The notes: a model not told the origin generated them from the sequence alone. A stretch of DNA of 64,000 nucleotides from Acanthopleuribacter pedis (GCF_017377855.1 NZ_JAFREP010000015.1:124001-188000), one strand, 5' to 3'. Numbered from the stretch's first letter, positions 32,082 through 41,373 are shown. Translations and numbers: made by a program.

Positions 32082-33440
32082 ATGAGCAAACACCGGATTT
32101 TAATCATTGAAGATGATGCCGATATTGTGCTGATTCTTCGACTCAAATTGGAATCCGAGGGCTATGAGGCCCATCACGCGGGCAACGCCAAGCAGGGCTG
32201 GGAAAAAATCATCACCGGTGAATTTAACGGCGTCCTGCTCGACCACAACCTACCGGACCGCAAGGGCGTGGAACTCCTGGAGCAAATTGCACACGCCTAT
32301 CCCGACCTGCCGGTAATTTTCATGACGGCTTTTTCCAGCGTCCCCCTGGCCGTGAAGGCCATGCGCGTCGGTGCCTATGACTATCTAACCAAACCCTTTA
32401 ACTTGGACGAAGTTCAGATCGTGCTGCGTAAAGCAATGGAGATGAAATCGCTGCGCAGCGAAGTGAATCAGATTCGCCAGCAGAACCGCGAAACCTTTAA
32501 CTTTTCCAAAATCATCGGCCGCGGCGGGCGCATGAGCGAATTGCTGGAGATGTGTCGCACCGTTGCCGAAAGCGAAGCCTCCAGCATCTTGATCACGGGC
32601 GAAAGCGGGACGGGTAAAAACCTGATCGCCCAGGCGATCCACTACAACAGCCGACGCGCCAACTGGCCTTTCATGACCATTACCTGCACGGCGCTGCCGG
32701 AACAATTATTGGAAAGCGAACTCTTCGGCCACGAGAAAGGCGCCTTTACCGACGCCAAAGAACGCAAACGCGGCCTGTTTGAAATGGGCAACGGCGGCAC
32801 CATTTTCTTGGACGAAATCGGCGACCTCCCCATGCAACTCCAAGCCAAATTGCTCGGCGTTTTGGAATCACGCAGCTTCCGCCGGGTCGGCAGCCTCCAA
32901 GATTTGGCCATTGACGCGCGGTTCATCGCGGCCACCAACCAGCATCTCCAGGAGCGCATTCGGGAAAAGGCCTTCCGCGGTGATTTGTATTACCGATTAA
33001 ATGTGATCCAACTGGAGGTTCCCGCTCTTCGCGACCGTCGCGAAGACATTCCCGAGTTGGTGCGTTACTACCAAACCTACTTCAACAAAAACCGACGCCA
33101 CCCCATCGACACCATGTGCGAGGCGGCGATGGACGCCCTCATCAAGTACGACTGGCCAGGCAACGTACGCGAACTGCGCAATGTAATCGAACGGGCGATG
33201 ATTCTGTGCAAAGGCGATGAACTGACCCTCGTGGATCTCCCCCGTGACGTCGTCTCCCATATCCCGGGCCATAGCTGCCTGAGCGGATTTACCCTGCCGG
33301 CCGACGGCATCGACCTGGAAGCAGTGGAAAAAGATTTCCTGCGTCAAGCGCTGGAGCGCACCGACGGCAATCAAACCAAAGCCGCCCAGCTGCTCGGACT
33401 CTCCCGCGACAAAATGCGCTACCGTGTCAAACAGCTTTAA
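32082..33440 (+). CDS. Sigma-54-dependent response regulator (NtrC family)
   Basis: The 452-residue protein has a receiver domain (phospho-acceptor Asp54 in LLDHNLPD), an AAA+ sigma-54 activation domain and a Fis-type helix-turn-helix at the end (TKAAQLLGLSRDKMRYRVKQL region). Walker A reads GESGTGKN (173-180) and Walker B IFLDEIGD (Asp244). The sigma-54 contact loop reads GAFTDA (220-225) instead of the textbook GAFTGA, a variant also known in other family members. When phosphorylated it should drive transcription by RNA polymerase with sigma-54. GAGGT precedes the ATG. No partner kinase gene is adjacent; the active Ser/Thr kinase at 34768 is of a different type. Confidence 0.95.
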   Translation: MSKHRILIIEDDADIVLILRLKLESEGYEAHHAGNAKQGWEKIITGEFNGVLLDHNLPDRKGVELLEQIAHAYPDLPVIFMTAFSSVPLAVKAMRVGAYDYLTKPFNLDEVQIVLRKAMEMKSLRSEVNQIRQQNRETFNFSKIIGRGGRMSELLEMCRTVAESEASSILITGESGTGKNLIAQAIHYNSRRANWPFMTITCTALPEQLLESELFGHEKGAFTDAKERKRGLFEMGNGGTIFLDEIGDLPMQLQAKLLGVLESRSFRRVGSLQDLAIDARFIAATNQHLQERIREKAFRGDLYYRLNVIQLEVPALRDRREDIPELVRYYQTYFNKNRRHPIDTMCEAAMDALIKYDWPGNVRELRNVIERAMILCKGDELTLVDLPRDVVSHIPGHSCLSGFTLPADGIDLEAVEKDFLRQALERTDGNQTKAAQLLGLSRDKMRYRVKQL

Positions 33441-33627
33441 CGACGACCGCCATGTAAGGGTGAGCCTTCCAAGCTGGGAGCGCGGCTGCCGGGAACAGTG
33501 ACCGCGCCCCTATTTCCGCCGCGGATCGTGCCGCGCCGGAAATGGGAAATCGAAAACAGATCAACCGGTTCACCACCGGGACGCCTGCCTTGTAGAGCGA
33601 ACCGCCTCGGAGAAACCTGCTTGACGG

Positions 33628-34212
33628 TTAGCCGCAACGCGCCAGTTGCTCCGGCTCAGCGACTTTTTGTTCGGCGTTGGCGCGGGATTTGGCGATTTGA
33701 ACGAACAGCGATTGGTTGATGGTCAAAAAGGGCATTAACTGGGGTTTAAAACGGTTTTGTTTGCTGGCCAGCATGGCGTTGGCCACCGACAAGAAACCGC
33801 GCCCTTTGGTCAAGGAGATTTCGTTGACGTCGTCGAGAAACTCGCCCTCGATTTGCAAACCGGAGCGGCAGAAAAAGAGCAACCGTTTTTCGGGATCAAC
33901 CATTTCAAAGAAATGCGTTTCGAAAAACGACGTCTCTTTGGTCGCATCTTCAAAAGCGCACTGGATGTCGCTGAGCGGGACTTCCAAGGTATCGTGGGAT
34001 TCCGCGTCACCGCCGTCGAAATAACGAACAGAAGCTTGATTGACGAGGACGTCGTAGCCGGAAACACGCGGCCAGTCCTCGGACAGATGAGGAAAGTTCA
34101 AGGCCGCCACCAAACCAAAATGCTTTTTACAGAAACGTTTCTTGATTTTGGGAACATCCATCTTTCCGGCAATCCAACGGTCGTCACACAGAATGTTAAC
34201 TTTGATAAGCAT
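33628..34212 (-). CDS. Protein of unknown function
   Basis: The frame encodes 194 residues and has a strong AAGGAG eight bases before ATG 34212, so it is probably a real gene. It has no signal peptide, membrane helix or motif that I recognise. The sequence is mixed alpha/beta, with a hydrophobic first strand (MLIKVNILCDDRWIAGKMDVP), an acidic middle (around FDGGDAESHD) and a helical end with several Gln and Lys residues. It converges on the NtrC-type regulator gene. Related genes were not recognised, so no role is proposed. Confidence 0.6.
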   Translation of the reverse strand: MLIKVNILCDDRWIAGKMDVPKIKKRFCKKHFGLVAALNFPHLSEDWPRVSGYDVLVNQASVRYFDGGDAESHDTLEVPLSDIQCAFEDATKETSFFETHFFEMVDPEKRLLFFCRSGLQIEGEFLDDVNEISLTKGRGFLSVANAMLASKQNRFKPQLMPFLTINQSLFVQIAKSRANAEQKVAEPEQLARCG

Positions 34213-34767
34213 CGGGATCTCCTTTCGTTAGGGCAAAGGCGCGTCGGTAGAAAAGCTCTCTCGCAAACCGGCAATGCGGGCAATGCCGGAAAAAAAGAAG
34301 GAGGAGCGAAGCGGAAGGGTGATCGCGTGTCAAAAACACGTAAAAGGTGCCACGATTTTTCGTGATCGGTGTCACACTATCTGCGAAGGCCGTGCCAAAA
34401 AACTGACGTCAAAAACCGACTGACGTCAAAAAACGGAAAACCCTTTAAAAAAGGGGAACTTACCGAATTTCTTGAGAAAAAGAAGATGTTTTCCAGCCGA
34501 CCTAGCGCGCGGGCGTTTTGGGCCAGTTGCCCCATCCAGGGTGGGCATATCCCCCAGCAGCATCGGGAACGCGGCTGCTGAGAACAGCTCGGGCAAAAAA
34601 TGCAACCTTTAAAAATCAAAATAAATCAGCCACTTACACGTCAAAAAGCAATGATTATCCATAAGTCGAAATCTGACACATCCCCGGAAAAAAGCGGGGT
34701 CATCACCCATCTCATTCGGGCATAAAGTCATCAAGAGGCGTTGGCCGGGTTTATTCGCCGCCTCTTC
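34213..34767. other. Intergenic region without recognised gene
   Basis: The 555-base spacer between the orphan gene and the end of the Ser/Thr kinase gene is A-rich in places and holds the TGACGTCA direct repeats. Small frames here (for example 34377-34619 on the minus strand) lack start signals and family matches. Confidence 0.5.
34402..34433. repeat. Direct repeat containing the TGACGTCA palindrome
   Basis: ACTGACGTCAAAAA occurs at 34402-34415 and again at 34419-34432, a 17-base period. Each unit contains the perfect palindrome TGACGTCA. A weaker relative (CACGTCAAAAA) lies near 34637. It may be a regulatory site cluster for the orphan gene to the left. Confidence 0.4.
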
Positions 34768-36009
34768 CTAAAAACAGACTTCCTCTTTATTTTTTGCTTT
34801 CTCCAAAAATTGCCCCATCTTTTTTAGCGCATTGGCACGGATCGCCAGCGCGTCTTGGTGGCGCGGGTTCAATTTAAGCACCTTGTCACACAATTCCACG
34901 GCCAACACATAGTGGCGACGCGCCATGTGTTCGCCCGCCTTGTTGAGGGTTTCGAGGGTTAACTGGATGGCAAACTGTTTCTTTTGCTTTTGGACTTCCA
35001 GGGCTTGCGCCAGTTCGGCGCGCAACCCGACAACCGCCTCGCTTTCACCCTCGACGCGTTTTAACTGGCGGATATGTTCCTCGGCCAGATCGAAATCTTC
35101 CGCCTTAATGTGCCTGCGAATGGTTTCAATGCGCATTTCCAACATCTTGCGTACCATCTCGGCGTGACCGTCGTTTTCCCTGGGTAATTGGTAGGGTTCA
35201 TCGGGCAGGTTCACCTTGCGCAGAACCTGCTCAAGATCGGCACCCATCAACTTGCTGCCGCGGTAGCGTTTCTCGCGCTCCTTAACCAGCGCCTGGTTCA
35301 ACACGTTCTGGAGTGGTCCGGGCAAGCCGGGGATCGGCAAGGGGTTCTCATTGACAAGGCGCACCATGGTTTGGCTGATGTTGCGACCGAGAAAAGGGTT
35401 CACCCCGGACAACAATTCGTAAAGGATGACGCCGACACTGAAAATATCGGACCGGTAATCGACCTTGACCCCGGTAATTTGTTCGGGCGCCATGTAATTA
35501 ATGGTGCCCAGCATCACGCCGCTGTTGGTTAAGCGGCTGTCTTGAAAAGAGGCGACGCCGAAATCGAGTACCTTGACGTGGTCGTCGTCGCAGATATAGA
35601 TGTTCGCCGGCTTCAGGTCGCGGTGGATGATCGACTGACGGTGGGCGGCGGAAACGCCTTCGCATACCTGACGAACCAAATCGACGGCACGGGTGGGACT
35701 GATGCGTTTTTCTTTTTTAAGGAGCTGTTCCAGGCTGATCCCCTCTAAATACTCCATCGCGATATAACAAATGTCACCGTCAACGCCCACGTTGTAGACA
35801 TTGATAATGTTGCGATGTTGCAATTGGCCGAGAATGGCGCCCTCGCGATAAAACCGCTCCTGGAGCGCTGGATCCTTAAGGATGCGCTGGTTCATGGTTT
35901 TCACCGCGGCCACTTTGCCGATACGGGGGTCGATGGCTTTGTAAACGACACCCATCGAGCCGCGACCCAGCACTTCTATGATGTCGTATTTACCGAGGGT
36001 CTTGATCAT
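34768..36009 (-). CDS. Active-type Ser/Thr protein kinase with C-terminal TPR region
   Basis: The 413-residue cytoplasmic protein has a complete Hanks-type kinase domain (residues 7-265): Gly loop GRGSMG, catalytic Lys37 in AVKT, HRDLKPAN (129-136), DFG (149-151) and a GTINYMAPEQ activation segment. There is no membrane helix. The C-terminal 150 residues are helical with TPR features (around LNPRHQDALAIRANALKKMG). The same TPR-like tail with an RHQ turn follows the kinase fold of the pseudokinase at 4156, which hints at common origin. AGGAG lies 14 bases before the ATG, a long spacing. The substrate is unknown; the NtrC-type regulator nearby is one candidate by position only. Confidence 0.93.
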   Translation of the reverse strand: MIKTLGKYDIIEVLGRGSMGVVYKAIDPRIGKVAAVKTMNQRILKDPALQERFYREGAILGQLQHRNIINVYNVGVDGDICYIAMEYLEGISLEQLLKKEKRISPTRAVDLVRQVCEGVSAAHRQSIIHRDLKPANIYICDDDHVKVLDFGVASFQDSRLTNSGVMLGTINYMAPEQITGVKVDYRSDIFSVGVILYELLSGVNPFLGRNISQTMVRLVNENPLPIPGLPGPLQNVLNQALVKEREKRYRGSKLMGADLEQVLRKVNLPDEPYQLPRENDGHAEMVRKMLEMRIETIRRHIKAEDFDLAEEHIRQLKRVEGESEAVVGLRAELAQALEVQKQKKQFAIQLTLETLNKAGEHMARRHYVLAVELCDKVLKLNPRHQDALAIRANALKKMGQFLEKAKNKEEVCF

Positions 36010-36429
36010 CGGGTATCGTCACGCTCCTGAGTCGGTCTAACCAAGCAAGCTTGAACAACGCATCGGCAAAGACGGCTGAACCCCTCACTTTGTGACCCAC
36101 GAAACGCCGGGTTCCACCAAGGTTAACAACCCAGGGAACGGCGTTGACCTGACTTACGACGAACATTCCACCCTAAGGAAGTGCAAGCAAGCGACACGGC
36201 GTTTCCAACTCGAAAACGTCCTTTAGGCAAAACACCCGAACCCTTCGTCGACCGTCCAAGCCAGGGAAGACCTTGTAAAACTGCAAAAGATGCTTCCTGA
36301 TCGATTATTCTGGCATAGGGCCGAAAGCGAGGCAAGCAAACAGGTGACGGAAATTACCGAAGCCTCAGGTGCTTTTGCCGGTTTTCCGCCGAATTATCCG
36401 TACAACCGCTTCACCATGGGGGGTTTTTG
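36010..36429. other. Divergent intergenic region
   Basis: The 420 bases between the Ser/Thr kinase and the RNA phosphodiesterase genes must contain both promoters. I find no clear -10/-35 pair and no gene. Confidence 0.45.
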
Positions 36430-36984
36430 ATGAAAGCCAACTGGTTCGCCGCTTTTCCCATCGACGCGGGCACCTGGTATGCGCCACTCACGGCCACCTG
36501 CCCGGATACCTGCCGTCCCTTCGCACCAAGTGACCTACACCTCACCCTCGCCTTTTTCGGTCACCTGACCGAAGCCGCGGTCGAGGCAGTCCAAAAGCAC
36601 CTGTCCCAATTAAGCATACCCGCGATGGGTTTCCAGTTCGACCACGTGGTGCTCCTGCCCCAAGCCACCCGTTTCAGCGCGATGTGTCTGGGTTTAGGTC
36701 GGGGAGGCGCGACGGTGGCGGCACAGATGGAAACCCACCGCGATGCCTTGCTGGCCACCGCGGGCCTGCCCCCGGAGAACCGCGCGGCGCTGCCCCATGT
36801 CACCTTCGCCCGCCCAATCCGCAAGTTCAAACAACAGGCGCAGCAGGATGGCGCGGATTGGAGCCGGGCGCTGGTGGTCCCGGACAAGGAAATTCAGGTA
36901 AAGGAACTGGCGCTCTACACGTGGTCGGCGGATCGGCAGAAAACAAAGTTCCGCATCGTGGCGCGCTTCCCGTTACAGGAATGA
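36430..36984 (+). CDS. thpR: RNA 2',3'-cyclic phosphodiesterase (2H family)
   Basis: The 184-residue cytoplasmic protein belongs to the 2H phosphoesterases (LigT/ThpR), which open 2',3'-cyclic phosphate ends of RNA. The two catalytic motifs are present: HLTLAF (near residues 37-42) and HVTFAR (near 124-129), with a PPENRAALPH lead into the second. Length is normal. A run of G lies before the ATG; a TTG codon directly upstream is a possible alternative start. It stands alone between a kinase gene and a gene-poor stretch. Confidence 0.9.
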   Translation: MKANWFAAFPIDAGTWYAPLTATCPDTCRPFAPSDLHLTLAFFGHLTEAAVEAVQKHLSQLSIPAMGFQFDHVVLLPQATRFSAMCLGLGRGGATVAAQMETHRDALLATAGLPPENRAALPHVTFARPIRKFKQQAQQDGADWSRALVVPDKEIQVKELALYTWSADRQKTKFRIVARFPLQE

Positions 36985-37493
36985 AGGATGGAGGTGCTGG
37001 TAGCGGGAATAGATTGGTGGTTTGGATCGCGGTCGCCGCGGATCGGCGGGTTTGCACTCGCCTGCCCAGTTTGGCCATTTCCGCTAGGGATGGCTGGGTC
37101 CACCTGGTTCCCAGTTGGATTCTGGGTTTGGCCTGCTTGGTTTTGCTGATTTCATTTGGCTGAGAGGTCCACTTGGTTCCAGAAAGCAGTCGCTTGAAAC
37201 GTTTTCAAGACAAAGGGCACGAAATCTCGCGCGCCCCTGACACAAGACATGGCGCACGGCGGCAAAGCGAATAGAGCAAACCATCCTACTTCCCCGGCGG
37301 TCGGGCGCCCATCCACCTTTCTCATCCCCAATCGCCCATCCAGCATTCATCCAAGGCGCAACCCCGCCACACCAAGCAGGCCCTGACCGTCGCCCTTCCT
37401 CATTCCATCCTAATATCCTGAGAAATAACGAATTCCAACCCCTGCCCACAAATAAAAACCACATCTAAAAACCAATTCCCCAAAACATCCTCG
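36985..37493. other. Intergenic region without recognised gene
   Basis: The 509-base spacer contains two similar short segments (GTCCACCTGGTTCCCAG near 37097 and GTCCACTTGGTTCCAG near 37167). Overlapping open frames on both strands show no ribosome binding sites or family features and are treated as chance. Confidence 0.5.
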
Positions 37494-38507
37494 TTAGACG
37501 TTGCGCTCCCTTTTGTAGAAGTCGGTCTCCCCGTCCACGCCGTGCTTAAAGCGTTTGTGGACCCAGAACCAGTAGGGCGGGTTAAACATGATTTGGTTTT
37601 CCAGGCGACGGTTGATCTCGCGTGAGAGACGCAGCACCTCGGCTTCCTTGTCCGCGGTCTGGTCGGCGTAGATCAGGTCACCGAAACTCAGGCGGTAACG
37701 GCCGCGGCCGATGGGAACCGCGTAACCGGTGATAATCGGGGCACCGGTTTTGTAGGCGAGCGCGGCCGGGGTCGGCGTGGTGGCGGCCTCGCGCCCGAAA
37801 AACTCGACCATCAGCTTGTTGCGGTCGTGGACGTTTTGATCGTTCACCAAACCCACCACGCGGTTTTCCTTGAGCGCGCTCAACAACTTGCGTACGGCTT
37901 TGTGTTTGTAAATGACACGGTTGCCGTTACGGGTACGAATGTTTTCCAGGTAGGTGTGAACCAAGGGGTTGTCGATGGGACGCGCAACCACCGACATCTG
38001 AATGTTCAACAGGCCGAGCACCAGGTTCATCAGTTCCCAGTTCCCGTAGTGGGCGGTACACAGAATCAACCCTTTGCCTTCGTCGCGCGCCTTGTAAAAA
38101 CCGCCGACGTTGTCGAGCTCGGCGTAGCGGGTAAAGTTGCTTTCGTGAATCATTGAAAGGCGCAAGGTCTCGACAATCGCCTGCCCGAAATGGTCGTAAC
38201 AGGTTTGCACGATCCACCGTTTTTCGGACTCGGTTTTGCTGTCGAAGAAGGCTTGGTCCAGGTTCAGCAACGCAATTTTGCGGTGTTTGCCGTCAATGGC
38301 GTGGGCAAAGCGGCCGATGGCCAACCCGACAAGCCGCGCGAGGGGTCCGGGCAGGATCCACACCCAAAAGGCAATCCACCGCAGGAGCAGGTACTGCAGC
38401 CAATGCACCGCGGTTACCTTTTGGTCGGGGCCGGGCGCGCGGTAAACCGGTTTTTCGTCGGTCCCCGCCTGGTGGTTTTCGGTCTGGTCGTGATGCGCTT
38501 CGCTCAA
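37494..38507 (-). CDS. Lipid A biosynthesis acyltransferase (LpxL/HtrB family)
   Basis: The enzyme transfers a secondary acyl chain to lipid A at the inner membrane. It has a hydrophobic anchor near residues 36-60 (WLQYLLLRWIAFWVWILPG), the catalytic HYGNWE motif (HxxxxD/E) and a later conserved GLVNDQN segment. I place the start at TTG 38507 because AAGGTGA lies just upstream; a TTG at 38531 would add eight residues but has no such signal. The N-terminal 30 residues are polar and unusual for the family. It supports an outer membrane with lipopolysaccharide. It transcribes towards the gene-poor region on its left. Confidence 0.88.
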   Translation of the reverse strand: MSEAHHDQTENHQAGTDEKPVYRAPGPDQKVTAVHWLQYLLLRWIAFWVWILPGPLARLVGLAIGRFAHAIDGKHRKIALLNLDQAFFDSKTESEKRWIVQTCYDHFGQAIVETLRLSMIHESNFTRYAELDNVGGFYKARDEGKGLILCTAHYGNWELMNLVLGLLNIQMSVVARPIDNPLVHTYLENIRTRNGNRVIYKHKAVRKLLSALKENRVVGLVNDQNVHDRNKLMVEFFGREAATTPTPAALAYKTGAPIITGYAVPIGRGRYRLSFGDLIYADQTADKEAEVLRLSREINRRLENQIMFNPPYWFWVHKRFKHGVDGETDFYKRERNV

Positions 38508-38980
38508 AGGGTCACCTTGGTTTGCTGTCAATCGCGGCGCCCCAAAACGCGTTTTCGGTTAGGGGCGCGGCCTCAAAGGGCAAATCATACCTGAGTTACC
38601 GACAAGCGCGAAGGAGTTTGCGACCTTGGCATCGCCGGTCCGAACAACACCACGAAGGCGCCCACCGCCAGGGACAAACCGCGCGAGCAACCCACCCAAC
38701 AGCCCCAAAATCGTCCGTGGCGACGGGTGCCGCCGGCAAGGACGAGACCAGCGGACAAGGCTGTACCAGGCGCGTCCAGAGCCCCCGTGCTCAAAAAATC
38801 CCCCCAACCCACACCGTTAGTTCAGCTTACACGCCAAAAACGGGGAGCCCAAAACGGGGAGCGGTCATTTTCTCGACGTTTCGGGGAACGCCCGGTACAA
38901 TAACGAAGTTGCGCCGGGTCCGGCGTGTTTTTTGAGACGACGCGGCAAACGACCGCCCAACAGGTTCTTTTTCCGATTAC
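38508..38980. other. Divergent intergenic region
   Basis: The 473 bases between the acyltransferase and ctaB genes show no convincing gene. Two overlapping minus-strand frames of 75-82 codons (38559-38812) contain hydrophobic stretches but lack a ribosome binding site. Confidence 0.45.
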
Positions 38981-39877
38981 ATGATGACCCAAATCCATTC
39001 CCCACCCGACGCGCTTTCTTTCAGCGACAAGGCCCGCGCTTATGTCGAACTGACCAAACCCCGCGCGCTCCTGATGATCGTGTTCACCTCGGCGGTGTCT
39101 TATTTGATCGCGGCGACCCGCGCGATTGATCCCATTCACCTGGCCCTCACTGCTTTCGGCATCGCTGTCGCGGGCGGCGGCTCCCTGGCACTGAACCAAT
39201 ACATGGAACGCGAGCTGGACAGCCAAATGGCGCGCACCGCGACGCGCCCCATCCCCTCCGGTCGACTGAGCCCCACCGAGGCCGCGATTTTCAGTTGGAC
39301 CACCATGCTGTTCGGTTACGCCTTCCTCTGGGTTTTCGTCAATCCGCTGTGTTCCATCGCCACCATGGCCTGCGGCGTTTCCTACAACTTCATGTACACA
39401 CCCATGAAACGCACCTCCTCGTTTAGCAGTTGGGTCGGTGCCGTCCCCGGCGGCATGTTGCCGATCATGGGTTGGGTCGCGGTACGCAACCAACTGGAAA
39501 TGGGCGCCTGGGTACTGTTCAGCATCTTAATCCTTTGGCAAATCCCACACGCCCTCATCATCAGCATTCGCCACCAAAAAGATTACGCGGCAGTCGGTAT
39601 GAAACAACTGCCGCTGATCGCGCCCTACCTGACCAGCGCGCGCCAGATGGTGGTCAATGTCCTGATTTTGGTGCCGATCAGCGTGATGCCGTTTTTTCTC
39701 AACATGACCGAATTGGTTTATCCCATGACGGCGCTGGTCCTGGGTTTCGGCCTCTACGTGCTGGTCGTGCGTTACGCCTTTAACCCAAGGGAACACAACG
39801 CCAAATGGGTCTTTATCGCCCTCAACGCCTACCTGCCGCTGTTGTTTTTGGCAATGTATTTTGACCGTCCGTCCTGA
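38981..39877 (+). CDS. ctaB: Protoheme IX farnesyltransferase (heme O synthase)
   Basis: The 298-residue integral membrane prenyltransferase attaches farnesyl to heme B, giving heme O for terminal oxidases. It has about nine membrane helices and both Asp/Asn-rich motifs: NQYMERELDSQMARTATRP (first) and YTPMKRTS with later HQKDYAAVGMKQLP (second). Length and layout match CtaB/CyoE. There is no strong Shine-Dalgarno before ATG 38981; a second ATG follows directly. Cytochrome oxidase genes are not in the window, so it stands apart from the usual cta cluster. The unknown exported protein follows 21 bases downstream. Confidence 0.95.
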   Translation: MMTQIHSPPDALSFSDKARAYVELTKPRALLMIVFTSAVSYLIAATRAIDPIHLALTAFGIAVAGGGSLALNQYMERELDSQMARTATRPIPSGRLSPTEAAIFSWTTMLFGYAFLWVFVNPLCSIATMACGVSYNFMYTPMKRTSSFSSWVGAVPGGMLPIMGWVAVRNQLEMGAWVLFSILILWQIPHALIISIRHQKDYAAVGMKQLPLIAPYLTSARQMVVNVLILVPISVMPFFLNMTELVYPMTALVLGFGLYVLVVRYAFNPREHNAKWVFIALNAYLPLLFLAMYFDRPS

Positions 39878-39898
39878 CGCGCCGCCAAGGAGTCCCCG

Positions 39899-40792
39899 AT
39901 GCGAAACCTGCTCCCCGCCTTTCTGATCCTCTGCCTTGCGCCCCTTCTCGCGGGACCGCCGGAAACGGTCGATGCCACATTCCACCAATTTTGGTACCAA
40001 GGCAAAGCCGAACTCAGCCGCTACGAACTCAAGCAAAGCCGTTACGGCGAACTTCGCGAGGGCGACACGGTGCTGATTTTTGTAACCGAACCCTTGCTGC
40101 AGAAGGAACAGGTAAAACGCGAACGAGGCGATGCGCCGGCCGACACGGTCCTCAAACTCAACGCCCAGCATCAGTTCAATACGGGCCTCTACAGCTATTC
40201 GCTGATGACCTCGACCTTTACCCGCGTTGATTACCGTCAACCGGAAACCAAAAAAGTCACCTTCACCGGTCAGGACTGGTGCGGTCACAGCTTCATGCAA
40301 ATCAACCGCACCGCGGACCAATACGCCTACCAAATCCGCGCCTACTTCCAGAACCCCGGCGATACGGAAGGCCGCTTCGAGAAAGGCGCGGTGTTGGAAG
40401 ACGAACTGTTGAATTGGATCCGTCTGGCCCCGGCTCACCTGCCGACAGGCAAGATCCGCGTGGTGCCCAGCCTGCAGTTCCAACGCCTCAAGCACTTGCC
40501 CGCCGCGGCGGTGGCGGCGGAAGCCTCGCTGACCGAAACCGGCGATCACGACTTCGGCGACGCGACGCTGTACCGTTACCGCGTGGTCTTCCCCGACCTG
40601 GAGCGCACCCTCGACATTTACTTCACCCAAAGCGCACCCTTCCGCATTGAAGGCTGGGCGGATCGTTTCCCCGACGGCGGCAAACCGATGACCACCACGG
40701 CGCGCCGCACCCACACGGTCTGGGAACCTTACTGGAACCAAAACCGCAATAGCGACGCGGCAAACCGCGAAAAACTGGGGCTGCAACCGTGA
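39899..40792 (+). CDS. Exported conserved protein of unknown function
   Basis: The 297-residue product has a signal peptide (MRNLLPAFLILCLAPLLAG) and then a beta-rich domain with recognisable segments: KAELSRYELKQSRYGE, REGDTVLIFVTE, FNTGLYSYSLMTSTF and a DWCGHSFMQ motif. I recall similar proteins in Bacteroidota and Acidobacteriota that databases have sometimes labelled as septum-formation inhibitor Maf, a name not supported by the sequence. AAGGAG lies upstream of the ATG. Its stop codon overlaps the start of epmC by four bases (GTGA), which implies translational coupling. Function unknown. Confidence 0.7.
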   Translation: MRNLLPAFLILCLAPLLAGPPETVDATFHQFWYQGKAELSRYELKQSRYGELREGDTVLIFVTEPLLQKEQVKRERGDAPADTVLKLNAQHQFNTGLYSYSLMTSTFTRVDYRQPETKKVTFTGQDWCGHSFMQINRTADQYAYQIRAYFQNPGDTEGRFEKGAVLEDELLNWIRLAPAHLPTGKIRVVPSLQFQRLKHLPAAAVAAEASLTETGDHDFGDATLYRYRVVFPDLERTLDIYFTQSAPFRIEGWADRFPDGGKPMTTTARRTHTVWEPYWNQNRNSDAANREKLGLQP

Positions 40793-41373
40793 GCACCGCC
40801 ACCGAAAAAGAAGCGGTTTGGCAGGGTGATCGCGGCTGGGACGACACCCCGCGCGATCCCGCCGATCTGGTTCGCCTGTTTGCCGAGTGCTTTGCCGAGG
40901 ACTACAACACCGAACTTGTTGCGGGCGACGGCGAACCGATGTACCTGGCCGCAACCGATCAGCGCCCGGCACACATTCTGTTCGCCCACGGTTACTTCGC
41001 CAGTGCCCTCCACGAAATCGCCCACTGGTTGGTGGCGGGTGGCGAACGCCGCAAAAAAGACGATTTCGGCTACTGGTACTTGCCGGACGGACGCACCCAA
41101 GCGCAGCAAGCGGCCTTCGAGAAGGTCGAGGTCAAACCCCAGGCTTTGGAATGGATCCTGGCGACTTCCTGTGGCTTCCGCTTTCGCTTTAGCGCCGACA
41201 ACCTCTCGGGTGAACCCCATGACATGGGTCCCTTCCAGCACAACGTATGGTGCCAAGTGCAAACCCACCTGAGGCGCGGTTTACCGCGTCGCGCGCGCCG
41301 TTTCAGCCAGGCCTGCGCCGCGTTTTACGGCGTGACCGATCCGTTGGACGACGCACATTACCCGGAACCCTGA
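40789..41373 (+). CDS. epmC: Elongation factor P hydroxylase
   Basis: EpmC (YfcM) hydroxylates the beta-lysyl-lysine made on translation factor EF-P by EpmA and EpmB. The 194-residue product matches it along its length: FAEDYNTELV, the metal-binding segment FAHGYFASALHEIAHW (HEIxHW), DFGYWYLPDGR, VEVKPQALEW and the late FQHNVWCQVQ region. The start is GTG 40789, overlapping the previous stop codon. EpmC is best known from gammaproteobacteria, so its presence with these neighbours is unusual. epmA, epmB and efp are not in the window. typA, another translation factor, lies 144 bases downstream. Confidence 0.88.
   Translation: MSTATEKEAVWQGDRGWDDTPRDPADLVRLFAECFAEDYNTELVAGDGEPMYLAATDQRPAHILFAHGYFASALHEIAHWLVAGGERRKKDDFGYWYLPDGRTQAQQAAFEKVEVKPQALEWILATSCGFRFRFSADNLSGEPHDMGPFQHNVWCQVQTHLRRGLPRRARRFSQACAAFYGVTDPLDDAHYPEP

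Noticed and set aside
37084..37464. 126-codon minus-strand frame
   Set aside because: Trp- and Arg-rich translation without motifs; overlaps other open frames in the same gap.
38559..38812. Two hydrophobic minus-strand frames upstream of the acyltransferase gene
   Set aside because: Possible small membrane protein, but the GTG start has no Shine-Dalgarno and the two overlapping phases look equally open.
39527..40972. 481-codon frame on the minus strand
   Set aside because: It lies opposite ctaB, the exported unknown and epmC, and its translation is low-complexity with no family likeness; the plus-strand genes are clear.
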